Origin: Paracentrotus lividus
Taxonomy: Eukaryota; Echinodermata; Echinoidea; Camarodonta; Echinidae
Direction of reading: 5' to 3'
Length of the DNA stretch: 64,000 nt
Assembly (NCBI GenBank): GCA_940671915.1
Contig: CALNVZ010003435.1
Span: forward strand, 2,106,951-2,170,950
A program made the translations under genes and the position numbers. Under the pieces are notes generated by a model, which saw only the letters and a program-made list of their open reading frames with translations, was not told where the DNA came from and did not search any database. Position 1 is the stretch's first letter. Each line of letters opens with the position of its first letter. Below, one piece after another: positions 39,436-50,970 of this stretch.

Positions 39436-39850
39436 AAATGTAATTTTAAAATCAAGAGCATGTTCACAATATTATGGAGCTAGCTAGCTTTCAATTAAGA
39501 GTCTGAATAAGAAGACTAGTCATATTGAGATATATTTACAAACACAAAAATCCTGTTTGTGGTGTCGCCTTGAAAGGATGCTTGAACTTACATTTAGGAC
39601 TGATTTTTTGGGTAAGTATTGATTTGTTTTGTTCTCTTGAATACTTCCTCCCAAATTTCAAAATATTATTCGATAAAAATTGATTATTGTTATTGAGAAA
39701 TCCTGTAATCTATTTTACATTTTTATCTGTTTGTGATGAGGGTACGTGGAAAGCAGTAGGTGGGACAATACAAATGGGTAAAACTAAAAGACTTGCGAGT
39801 AGCTGAACGAACCTGTATGGTGAGACTGAGACTGAGAGTGCCTATTCTGC

Positions 39851-40308
39851 GCGGTGCCCATGTCTACGCACCCACGTAAATGCGCGAATTTTATAGAACA
39901 AAACCCCTAATTAATATCAACCTGCAATCTTAACCTCAACAATCCATTTTGATACAAAAAAACTGCGAAAAAAATTGATTAAAAATGGTTTTCAGCAAGT
40001 TATATTTGCTACCCTGAAAATTTCAACCATTCTCAAAAAGTGAAAGTGAAAAACTTGCGTGCGCTTGATTTGCGTGCAAAATGAGTTAGTGCGCAGACAT
40101 GGGCACTATTCAATTCTGCAATACAAAATGACAGCCCTTCGAAAAATCGCAAAAAAAACATTGTTCTTGTAAATTAATTCTTGAGATTTTTTGCTTCATT
40201 TATCAATATAATAGAAAAGAATGGAATAATATTGATGAATCTTAAAATAATACGTAACTTTTTATTGAAATTGAGGTCAAATTTTAGGTGCGCAGACTTG
40301 GGCACCGC
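39851..40308. repeat. Inverted-repeat element with GGTGCCCATGTCTACGCACC ends
   Basis: The left end GCGGTGCCCATGTCTACGCA and the right end (inverted GGCGGTGCCCAAGTCTGCGC) match. A third copy of the motif (GTGCGCAGACATGGGCACT) lies inside near 40089. The right half (about 40230-40290) is similar to 59769-59830, tying it to the element near 59.2 kb. Confidence 0.6.
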
Positions 40309-40523
40309 CATCATACTATAGTATCAGTAGATTGACGATAAGGAATCTAATTATAGCACTCTCAAGTTCCGTAACTGCCAGCCAAATCCCGTAGGTCCCA
40401 AAAGAAAACAGGTGTCTTCATAAATGAAGACGGCAAAATTTGGCAAACGTCTGTGTTTATGCAGATGGTCAGTGTTTATGCAGACGATCAGCTGTTCTCG
40501 ACCAGCGCCTCTACTGAGTATAG

Positions 40524-41485
40524 GCCTACCCAGTTATTGGGTGTCCGGACACTCGATTTTTACCAGTCACTTGAAAAGGTTTCCAAGCAATGTCTTTGCA
40601 GTTTTTTAGATCAAAATGTTAGAAAATAGTGTGGAGAACAAATATTGATAATGAAAAGCAGTAGATGATAGTAGATCTGTAGAAAACCGTAATAGTTCTC
40701 TATAGTTTACATGGATATAATTACAGACATAGAATATAATAATATAGATACTTTGAATACTAACCTTAAATTTGTACGTAGAATGTAGCAAGTGTAAGTT
40801 GCAGGTAAGCTCTCAGGAAACAGAATGGCAGAAAAACGCTCTCTTCGTGGCCCGCGATGTTCCCCGTGTAGATGACGGATCCGTACGCGTACTCCAAATG
40901 TATGTTAAAGGCGCACATACATATGAGTACGCGCACGGACCCTCTGAGAGTGAGTGTTGTGTATTATAAAGCGTCAGAGTAGTGCAGTTTTCACTACAGA
41001 TCTATTCAGTGTATATATTTGGTCTAGTTCTAGATCTAATCCTGAGACCAAAAACCAGACTTCATTTTTGTTAATTAAGTGTCCGGACAACCAACCCCCC
41101 ATCCTACTACGTGTACCGTACCCACTCGATCTCGATTCCAACCGCCGCCGCTGCACCTCCTGCACTTTCTGTAGCAGGGGTTCGGCATCTTCATATTTTA
41201 CCTTATCATTAATGGTATAAACTTCCTTATAATATTGGACTTTGATTGGCTAGATAGTAGATCTAGGTTAACATTGGGAGAGTATAACCAGTTATTGGGT
41301 GTCCGGACACTCATTTTTAACCAGCCATTTAAAAGGGTTTACAAGCAAAGTCTTTGTCATAAAATGTTAGAAATTATTGTGGAGAACAAATATTGATGAT
41401 GATAAGAGTATTCAGCATATTTGGCTTAATCCTGAGACCAAAAACAGGGCAATTATTTGTTAAGTGTCTGGACACCCAACCCCCC
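40524..41485 (+). repeat. Two related GGGTGTCCGGACACTC elements upstream of ATMIN
   Basis: Sequence from 40524 (CAGTTATTGGGTGTCCGGAC) recurs from about 41285 with the same following 120 bases. The matching end (AATCCTGAGACCAAAAAC then AAGTGTCCGGACA) occurs at about 41039-41105 and 41430-41485. Copy 1 is longer and has extra sequence (about 40770-40970) with its own GTACGCG inverted pair. Confidence 0.55.
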
Positions 41486-42002
41486 CACCCCCCCCCCCCC
41501 ATCCTATTGGTATTATCCTGTTAAAAGTCTCCAGTCCATTCACTCCCGTTCATTTTGTCAGTGGCCGGCGGAGACATCCTTCCCCCAGCATCCTTCCACT
41601 TCCAATTGAATTCGTACACAGTGAGCGTGCACACATGAGAAGAGAGGTGACAAATTTGAAGATATAGCCCAAGCCAACCTCTTTAGTTTTAGTTTAGGAT
41701 ATTTCTGGATATTCTTTTTGATTTTGCTTCCTGTCAATCAAGAGCTTTTCTTTGCATTGTTTTGTTTTGATTAATTTTCTTCATTTAAACATTTCACTGA
41801 TATTTTCTTTATATTTCCTGCTTTTTAAAATATTAAGATTCCAAGATGAACTTCCCATTTAGTTAAGCATTATATTGAACGTTTGGATGACAAGCTTTTT
41901 CAGATTTAGATGTATCTAGATTTCTACAATATATTTTTCTATAATTTATATTTGCTGGACAGGTACATTGAGGATAGATGCATCTGTATCGTAACCATAG
42001 CA

Positions 42003-45000
42003 ATGATGGAAGCTAATGCAAGTGGTAATGACCCAATGGTAATCTGTCCCACTGAGGCCGAGCTAGAAGCTGAACCTTCAGTCAATGTCTCATGCACAGT
42101 AGAGGGATGCAACAAGATCTTCAACACCTCAGCAGCCCGTAACATTCACATCATACAGACTCATAAGATCTACAAGGTAGGAGAGAATCTGTTTGAACAG
42201 ATGGAACAAATTGTGATATGAGTACAGCAAAATATGAATCAATGTGACATAAATGTCTGGAGTAAATACTGTATACTAAAAGCCAATATTTTCGCATACA
42301 GATATTTTCATGATTTTGGACTTGTTGGGAAAATTCACGAGAGCAAAATTTCACGATTTTGGTGATGATTTCATTACTTTAAATAGCCTTGTATTGAAGT
42401 GGAAATTTCTGTGATGACTGACTCGCGAATTTGCGAAAATAAAGTCACCATGAAAATAACCACTTATACAGTAGATAACTCAGATAACTAACGGAGCGAA
42501 CCAAATATACAAAGTTCTGATTTGAAATGTATGAAGGATGAAAAAGGTTTTGATTGTTATCATTTATTAAAATATATAATATATATCTCTAGAAAATTAC
42601 AGATTGTTTTAAGTACAAAATTATGCCTAACAAGGGGGAATAAGGAAACCATGTCTACTAACCCTTTTAGGTTCAAGGCAGGTTTGTAAAAGAAACAATA
42701 AAAAATAGAATAAGAAAATGACAAAATGAGTATAATTGATAATTGTGCAATCCATATTTAATGAGATAAAGAGATGGAACATGCATAAGATATATCCTGT
42801 GCTATGATATGATCCATGTTACTTTTATTCTAGGATGACGATGAGAGGAAGAGATTTAACCGATCTCAGAACAAGAATATATCCAAGGTCATCAAGCACT
42901 TCTACTGCCCTGTCAAGATGTGTAATAGAAGTGAAGATTGGAAGAAGCCTTTCTCTAGGCTTAGTCTTCTCAAACAGGTACTGCTCTTTTTTTTTTTCCT
43001 TTTTTATAAATTTATCATGAAATAAAGAAACTTGGACACTTTTTTGAAACTACAAAAAAAAAAAAAAAAGAACACACATTCTGGGCTGACTTCCTATGGT
43101 TTTCTTTCCCTATGTCATTCAGATTTGGGAAGTTTTCTTGTAGATTGTGTTTAGAGTTTTTTTTCTGCTGTGTACTTGTGATGTAATATTTTTTTTATTT
43201 TTCATTGTAACACTATTCTTTGAACTTGATAAGGTTTCTTTTGCTTATTGTTTGAGGCTAATGAGTCTCATGGCAGTTGATTCTTAGATGACGTGATGCA
43301 CTGTCATCTTTGAATTATGTTTGCATAACCTTTCAAATATTGGGTTTGGGTGTTATAGGTCTTACAATTTATAGCCTACATACTCTGCATCCAAATTTTG
43401 TGACTATACTGTATTCGCTGTTATTTTCACCCAATTAATTTTTCGCGTTTAGAGGCCTCGAAACATATTTGCGGGTTCATATATTCACGCTGTACGATCT
43501 TTGCTCGAAATCCGCAAAAATTAATGTACCGCAAAAATATCCACGATTACAGTAGGTTTTTTAAAAGACCGATATCAAACAAATATTTGGGACAGGAATT
43601 TGCCATCTATTGATTAATTGACCTGAATTGGGAATACATTTTATAATTGACTTGATGTAGAATATCCCATATAAATGGCATTAGACGTAAGAAATATATT
43701 CTATTTGTCTGTTTATTCAGCACTACTATAGTTTGCACGCCGAGAAGAAGTATCCATGCAAGAAGTGTGAGAAACGATTCAGCACACAGAGTCAACATGC
43801 TACCCACGAGAGAGATTGTGGCAAGGAATTCTTCTGTACATGCGGAGAGAAACACAACTCTATTACATCACTCTACATGCATGCAAAGAGAAAACAGCAT
43901 GACCTACCTGATGAATATTGTAAAAGGTATGATGTATTGCACATTATATTGTTAGTTGAGAGCCAGAAAGGGCAATTACAATGCAGTCAGACGTTAACAC
44001 ACAGTTTAAGTCCTTTTGCTTCTAAAGAGAAATATAAAACATTGTTTACTTCCGAAATCTCTTATTCAAAAGCAAGAGGAAATTTGAGAAATTATTCTGA
44101 AGTATTTTTTTTTTTAAATCCTAGAATGATTATTCAAATATACAGATGTTTTGTTTGTTTACCATATTAAATCTAAATAATGATAACAATAACATTAATC
44201 TTCAGATGGTAGTCTGCAAGTTACGGATTGTAAAGTTGGCAGATTTGTAATAGTTCGCCATTCATTTCATGGTCTGTCTTATAACTTATCCTACATTGAT
44301 TATACCTAGAAAATCACTCGTCATAATTATTTTAAATGGCCACCTGAGTTATTCAATACATGTCTTTTTGTTTTTGCAGAAAGAAGCTTGCTGAACCGGT
44401 GAAGGAGACGTTTATCTTGGTTGTTCCTGTCCCTTGTGGAAATCATGAAGACATCCAGAAAGCCATACGGGAACCCATGACCCTCCTCCCCCATCCTTCA
44501 ACATGTACTCTGCTACCAGTATCTGAGAATAGACAATTGATAAGCAACCTCACCCAAACCAACACCTCTATACTTGCTACGGCGACAATACCTGGTCAAA
44601 GTGGAGCTGTAGCTGTGGGCGGGGCTGTCAAGATGGAAGGCCATGTGTCAGCAACAACATCTACTCAGACAGATGAGTCTTTGGTCATTCCATTGCCACC
44701 TAAGCTGGCTACAAGCAGTTCCTATGCTCAGACTGCACACACTTGCTTTCCAAGCTTCATACCCATGATCAACGCACCAAAAAGACATAAGAAGACTCTT
44801 GCTGTCCAGACACAGGTTCAATGGACACAGGGGCAGCGCCTATGCGAGATGGCCTCTACTGAAACGCAAACATCGGGTGGACAAAATAACACAGAACAGG
44901 GTAACCCAGGACAAGGTAATGCCGTACAGGGTAAAATTTCACTTGGTACACCAACTTCTATCTCTACTCATGTGCCATCACTGGAGCAAAATATTTCAGG

Positions 45001-46855
45001 TCCATTCTTTCATCAGTTTCCAAATCCTGTTTCGTTGGGTTCACCACAAGCAAACTCCTCCAATTCAATGATGTCATTAAGACCTAACTCCACTCTCCAA
45101 AACTATGGAGTGAACTCTGCTCACATGTCGTCTAGGTCACAATCTGTACACCCAGACTCTCAGCTTGATACCAACAGTACTCAGACCCCTTGGAATGTCA
45201 TAGCAGTTGGCAACAATCTTCCAATGGACCAAACAACACCGTCAATCGACACTGGGAACAAGATATTACCAAATGAGGTAATCACCCAAACTGACCTTAC
45301 TTTCCAGAATTTCATGGAGTTCAACACCTCAGAAACACAGACCCTCTCCAATGTTATTGATGCCATGACTGATACAAATGAATCGTTGGCTACTGCAGCT
45401 GTAGAAGCAAGATCAGGAAGTATTCCAATGGTTCCAGGTGTTTCTGCTACATCCTTGGGTTTGAGTGTAAAGACCAATTCTACTACTCTGTCTCCTGAAA
45501 CCTCACTTGGTGTTCAGACTGGTGCTTCTAGTATGCCTCCTGCACCATTGGGTCTTTGTGTTCAGCCCAACGCTATTGTGACTTCTGCACCCTTGGGTCT
45601 TGGTGTTCAAACCAGTTCTAAGAGTATGTCCCCTAGACCATTGGGTCATGCTGCTCATGGAAATCCTACAAGCATGACTCCTGTACCTTTGGAACTTAGT
45701 GTTCAGACAAATGCTAACAGTATGTCTTCTACACCCTTGGAACTTGGTGTTCCAACCAATTCTACCAGCATATGCTCTGCACTCTCAGAATGTGGTGTTC
45801 AGACGAATACTACTATGTCTTCTGCACTCACAGAACGTGGTGTTCAGACCAATGCCACTAGTATGACCACTACACCATTGGGACCAATTCAGACCAATAC
45901 TAATAATACATCTCCTGCACCAACAGGTCTAGGCATTCAGACCAATGCTTCTGCATCCATGGAACTTGATACTCAAAGCAATACTACCAGACTAACTCCT
46001 GCACCCTTAGGACTTCAAGTTCAGAACAATGCTAATGATATGTCTACTTCTCCCTTGGCTCTTGGTGTTCAGACCAGTGGTACAAGTATGTCCCCCGCAA
46101 TACTGATTGTAGGTAATCCAAACAGCAACATGAGTATGCCTGCTGCACCCCAGGATCTTGGAAATCGGTCCAGTACTACCAGTATGTCTCCTCCCCCTGA
46201 TGTAGCAATGTCAGGTCTGGACCTTCTATTCTTGGCTAGCACAGAGCACAGAGCTAACACTTCACTTGGAATGCCCGGGATAGATGAGTCCCTGTGCTGT
46301 CAGCAGACTCAAACCGTCTTTGATACTGACACAGGCCATCAGGAAACCCAGACGGCTTGGGACTGGAGCTTAGATGAATTCTCTTTCCTGGACCAGTATA
46401 CCCAGACAGCTATGAGTGCTCAGAGTAGCACAAGTAGTACTACCACCACCATGCCTGAGACGGATCAGTTTTGCCAGACAGGACTTGACCTCTGCTCACC
46501 ATTCGCCTTCTCCAACACCGAGACCCAGACTGTATCTGTCTTTGATCTGGAGATGTTTGGGAACTCCATCTCTGTCCAGACTGAGGCAGGTTCTGCATCC
46601 AAGCTCCTAGGTCAAGATGGTCCCAGTGAGGCGAGTAAAGAGGTGCAGGTATCATCCATGGGAACCCAACAGGAAATGGTCAGTGCAGATGTCCAGACTG
46701 AAGACATGGATTTCAATAGGCTTCGGAGCAGACAGGTGGGTACCAGTCAGTTGGCAAGCAGTCACACACAGACATCCTTATGGGAAGATATTGAATCCAT
46801 AATTAGGTCAGATAGCTTCACTCAGACACAGTTCCCATCACAGGCTAATGAGTAA
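42003..46855 (+). CDS. ATMIN: ATM interactor / ASCIZ zinc-finger transcription factor
   Basis: Nuclear zinc-finger protein. In vertebrates it drives DYNLL1 (LC8 dynein light chain) transcription, is bound and restrained by LC8, and interacts with ATM. Coding exons: 42003-42176, 42834-42977, 43721-43926, 44380-46855; all junctions are in frame, 999 aa (human 823). The N-terminus has C2H2 fingers: CTVEGC...HIIQTH near residue 31, YCPVKMC...HYYSLH across exons 2-3, CKKCEKRF...HERDC, then CTCGEKH...HAKRKQH. The rest is low-complexity S/T/Q/P sequence with about 25 QT motifs (12 TQT, about 13 VQT/IQT/other), the LC8-binding type. The exon holding the ATG begins at 41963 after an acceptor and has no in-frame stop before the ATG, so a start in an earlier exon is possible. 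The identity rests on the finger arrangement plus the TQT-rich C-terminus. Confidence 0.94.
42267..42473. repeat. TACTGTAT-ended element in ATMIN intron 1
   Basis: It starts TACTGTATACTAAAAG and ends CTTATACAGTA, with CGCGAATTTGCGAAAAT and TTTCATGATTTT blocks like those of the elements at 14999-15216 and 43407-43554. It is non-coding. Confidence 0.45.
43407..43554. repeat. TACTGTATTCGC-family element, copy in ATMIN intron 2
   Basis: The ends TACTGTATTCGCTG and CGATTACAGTA are inverted. The interior has ATTAATTTTTCGCG and CGCAAAAATTAATGTACCGC. It shares the terminal and internal motifs of the copy at 14999-15216. Confidence 0.55.
45445..46200 (+). repeat. Tandem protein repeat in ATMIN encoding LC8-type motifs
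   Basis: About 16 consecutive units of 13-17 residues, approximate consensus S-M-S-P-A-P-L-G-L-G-V-Q-T-N-A/T. Clear units include LGLGVQTSSKSMSPRP, LELSVQTNANSMSSTP, TERGVQTNATSMTTTP and LALGVQTSGTSMSPAI. Roughly half keep an intact VQT or IQT core; others decayed (CVQPN, GVPTN, DTQSN, VQNN). The DNA is a diverged minisatellite of about 48 bp. Confidence 0.85.
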
Positions 46856-47573
46856 ATTCTTTTATTCCAAATTACGCTGACCATGAATTTTGTTTGTATT
46901 ACATTTCAAGACAAGCAGGCTTTAATTAATTGTAAATAGTGATTGTTGAATGTTAATCGTGTGTTTTTTTGTTGTTTTTGGTTTTTTTTTTTTTTTTGCA
47001 GAATAGAAAAATAATGGAAATTTACAATAATACCCAAAAGCACATCTCCTATTTGCAAAAATGGTATTCCTCACCATGCACATAGGCTAGGATTATGAGC
47101 TTAATACCCATTTTCATATTCGACCAAATTTGTCCGTCAAATTCTTGTTTGAACATGTAATTCTTGTTTGAACATGTGTATGAGTCCTAGTTTTTTTCTG
47201 TTATCACGAAAACCTGGGATTACTCTGGTGAGGTTTAAAGTTGACCAATGGTTAGATAAGTTAGTTCTAAATAGTACTGTCGACAGAGTAAGAAAGGAAA
47301 TGGAGAGTTGGGGAAAGAAGAAATGGAGAGGCAAGATATACAATGTAGAGTAGAAACTAGAGGAATTCTTTTCTTGATTGAGTCCTGAAAAGAACTGTAA
47401 ACCAGATAAGAAAGCAAGAGGCAAGGAAAGCCTGTAGTAATAGAGAGGGCTCTACCTTCTTAAACTCTCCTTTTCTACTCCCTTGAACTCTCCGTATCTT
47501 TTAATCTCCCCAGACTTTTCATGAGTAACCTCAGGGTGAACTGTAAACTTCATCACAGTATCTAAATCCCGAT

Positions 47574-47727
47574 CAGTGGTGTATCCAGGTTGGGGCACAG
47601 GGGACGTGCCCCCTTTATAATTTGAAAACCACTCATTGACTAGATGTTAAAATCAGAAAATATTGGCAGTTCACATCCTTATTGGGACTGGCGCCCCTTT
47701 TATTTTCATACCCTGGATCCACCACTG
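47574..47727. repeat. hAT-type MITE, CAGTGGTGTATCCAGG family
   Basis: The left end CAGTGGTGTATCCAGG and the right end CCTGGATCCACCACTG are inverted. The interior GAAAACCACTCATTGACT and GTTAAAATCAGAAAAT also occurs, reversed, at 9541-9669. I see no exact target duplication. Confidence 0.7.
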
Positions 47728-49613
47728 CAGATCCAAATGCCATGCAAGCCTCTACTTTCAGAAATCTATTAAAGATTGTCTTTAATTTTGACCCTGCATA
47801 TTCCTCCTACTTTATTTTTATCAGTAATATGAAAATATAATTTGTGTGAAACGTAGAGGCTTTTTTAATAATTATTTTGCTCTTAGGGAAAAAACAATCA
47901 ATTTATTTACATTTTGAGGTTAAATTTAGTAAAATCTTTGTTGTTAGAAAATTTGCATCAGTTTGTTATACCATTTTCTCTTAATTGTCATTGCAAATAT
48001 GCTTGAAATTCTGATCTCGATTTAATGCCGGTTTTATGAGAAAAGAGGGGTATGCCTAAACAGAGCAGGACAGAACATATTGTATTTGTTCAAAGACAGT
48101 ACTTTTTGTACCGTTATCATCAATTCAAATGAAAATGAACATAGCTGTAAATGAAATGTGTTTTACGTTTTAAGAATGGTACTCCCTATTCTTTATTATA
48201 TTTTCCTGTTTATGTTTTCAGAAGTATGAATGTTATAAAAAATATTGTACTTTTACTTTGAAAATTGTAAGTTTATGAAATAGATTGTAGCTAATATTTA
48301 TTTCAGATATCATTGTCAAATATGTTTACCTGTATAGCCCTGGTTTCCTTTTTAAAAATGCAACATTGAATCTTTTATCAGTGTTATTTAGTAAAGTTCT
48401 GTACTTATTTACTTGCCTTTTATTAAAAATTTGTAGAAATTATTTATTAACGTACAGTGTAGCCCTAAGTTGTGGTAATAATCATATTTATAGACCATTA
48501 TAGCATTTATGTTTGTAATCCTTTTATCATATTTGATGTGATTAGGCAGAAAGTCTTCTTGAAACTATTTCCTCTGTATTTGGGGTTTTGTAATCATATT
48601 GTTAAGTCTCGCTTTATCCAAGTCCCGACTCTCGTATTATTAATCTGCCTCATATGAATGCATTCAATTATTTAACAAAAATCGTTTGGGGATAAGAATT
48701 GCCTCAAAATTTTATACTCATATATTTCTGTGTTATGTATGAGAATGTTAGTAAGACACCAGTTCATGGGATTATCCCATATTTTATAAAAAGATTTCTT
48801 CATTATAAATGATTTTTTAAATATTTGTTTTGGCTTATATTTATTTTGTCTGTTATATAAAATGACATATTAAGAAATGTATTTAAGTTGTTTATTTATA
48901 TGACTTTATCATGGCCAAATCTCCCCTGACTTTAGGATAATATTTATTGTTGTTGTTTGTTTTTTAATAATGATTATAATATTATTAAACTTCTCATTTC
49001 TCATTACTATAGGGTGTTAAAATCAAGAATACATGTATGTGTCACTATATGTTAGTAATCTAGGGGTAATTTGTTGGAATATGTTAAGTCTGAGAAATCT
49101 TCGTCTTTGTCTTCTTTGCATTTAATTGGACCAATTATAAAAATTCATACATGTATCAACAAAATTATCATACATTGAATTGGTTAATTTAAAGGTCCAC
49201 TTTGCACATGAACCAAATTTTATGTCACTTAATTTTGTATAATACACTATGTTATTATTTAACATGCAAGTCATTACAAATAGGCATGCATGCTGTACCA
49301 ATACAGCTCAACAATGTACTACAGTGAGAAATATGTACAACTAAGTGTTAGTAGTTGTGCTATATTATGTTATGCAAATTTGATACATGTTTGTAGAATT
49401 ACCTAACTCTAGATATATACTATTTGAAATATTGGTATACTACCTGTTCATTTTTATTGTTTCATGTATAGGTTATTCTTACATGTACCTACATTTTTTA
49501 GTATACAAATTGTTTGGATTACGAATGAATTCTGTAAACTAGTCTAATGAGGTTGATATATTAGCGATGTGCACATGAGCACAAAGAAACAACAGTGTTA
49601 AGAAACATTGATG

Positions 49614-49775
49614 CTGTGGCTGATCCAGGATTTTGAAATACGGGGGGCGCATCCCGAAAATTTGAAAAAATAGGGGACGCAGCCGAAAATCTTCCGAAAA
49701 TCTACAGGCAATGAGTGGCTTTCAAGTTATAGAGGGGGCGCAAGGGATGCGCGCCCCCACCTGGATCCGCTACTG
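49614..49775. mobile_element. hAT-type MITE with target-site duplication
   Basis: The left end CTGTGGCTGATCCAGG and the right end CCTGGATCCGCTACTG are inverted. ATTGATG flanks both sides (49607-49613 and 49776-49782). The 162-bp interior contains CAATGAGTGGCTTTCAAG, shared with the copies at 9.6 kb and 47.6 kb. Confidence 0.78.
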
Positions 49776-50340
49776 ATTGATGATAATGCTAAAATTGCTT
49801 TATTTTATACCACGGTTTAATTATAAATTCAGACATTATAGTTTAAGATGATTAAAGTAGAAAATGAAACTATATTTCTTTATCATAGCAGCTCTTACTT
49901 ACATATATCAACTCAAAAACAATCCAGTATTTTGTCAATGTTGCATGCACTTAATCTTTTTTTTTGGGGGGTGGGGGTTTTGTTTGATATAGAAAATTAA
50001 CATAATATTTCTTCTTTTTTTTAGTTGAAAAATTATAACTGCTCTTTTCTGGGGAATAAGCTTCTTTAAATTACATTGCTTGCTTCTTATCAGAAGTATG
50101 AAATGCATAGTCAACGCATATGGCTGAAAGTACTTGTAGGATAAAATATTTGGATATGTGCGTATTCACCCTTGTCAGGAAGTGTGTTTATAGAGTTCAC
50201 TTATTAATGTTTTGCTGAATCTATTCACACTGTGTAAGTAAATGTATTCAATGCTATTTATTTTCAAAGAGTTGCATAAATGCATAGTGTTTATAGAAAA
50301 TAGAATTCCAGTTGTCATTCTTGTTTCTGTTTGATATATT

Positions 50341-50508
50341 CAGGGGCCGCAGAGCTGGGGGGGGGGGGGGGGGGGGGGGAGGTGAAAAAAAAATTGGGAG
50401 AGGGGGCTCCAATTTTTTTTCAGCAAACGTGTACAAAAATGCAAAAATTACCATAGTTATGTGATTTTTAGCCTGTTTAGCTCCCTCCCCCACGATCTGT
50501 GGCCCCTG
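50341..50508. repeat. CAGGGGCCGC-family MITE, second copy
   Basis: The ends CAGGGGCCGCAGAGC and TGTGGCCCCTG are inverted. The interior AGCAAACGTGTACAAAAA and TGTGATTTTTAGCC match the copy at 39266-39435. A long G run follows the left end. Confidence 0.65.
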
Positions 50509-50735
50509 ATAATTATTTCTCTATATCAAGTGTGGTCTTTCATATTTTATTAGAATTGATTTATCTGTGCTGTACATGGTCTAATGAAATCCATCTTTGA
50601 TAGCTAGTGACTTTGAAGTGAACTACAAAAAAACAAAAACAAAAACAAAAATGAATCAAGTGATTAGTAACAGACTTTATAGAATTTAATCAGTAAGGAA
50701 ATTTTTTTTTTTTTTTTAAACTACATGAACCCGGG

Positions 50736-50970
50736 TATAGTCCTCTCCTGCTATAATGAGCACAAATACAAGATTTTGTTATAATGAGGCGTCAGTTTCC
50801 TGCAGTTTCCAGGGAAACATTCGGCTTTCAGCTTTTAACATGTCTAACGTGTTTAAGCCATATTAAGATTTCGGGATTCTATTCAAATGACGATAAATCG
50901 GCTTTTAGAACAAAATACGCAGGTGTTTGGCTTAGTCCTGAGCATCCCATTATAACAGGAATGGACTGTA
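50736..50970. repeat. TACAGTCCACTCCTGTTATAA-type element, longer copy
   Basis: TATAGTCCTCTCCTGCTATA at the left and ATAACAGGAATGGACTGTA at the right are inverted, with TA at the edges. It is 235 bp and non-coding, related to 26416-26511. Confidence 0.6.

Larger units (their letters stand above)
37093..42002. other. Divergent MED10-ATMIN intergenic region
   Basis: It carries the promoters and any 5' UTR exons of both genes. No TATA box can be placed with confidence. A CpG-containing block near 38290-38465 could belong to the MED10 promoter. Three sets of inverted-repeat elements (39266-39435, 39851-40308, 40524-41485) occupy the right half. No coding sequence is seen. Confidence 0.5.
46856..50340. 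other. ATMIN 3' UTR and flank
   Basis: AT-rich with no coding exon. A long T run lies at 46981-47000. Two hAT-type MITEs lie at 47574-47727 and 49614-49775. I could not find one persuasive polyadenylation signal, so the end of the transcript is not placed. Confidence 0.55.

Noticed and set aside
43926-44170. Read-through of ATMIN exon 3 into its intron (YDVLHIILLVESQKG...)
   Set aside because: The donor AAAAG-GTATGATG and the matching acceptor at 44379 restore the frame into the long TQT-rich exon, so this extension is intronic.
45181-45477. Minus-strand 98-residue frame inside the ATMIN exon
   Set aside because: It is a shadow of the strong plus-strand reading frame, which has clear repeats and motifs.
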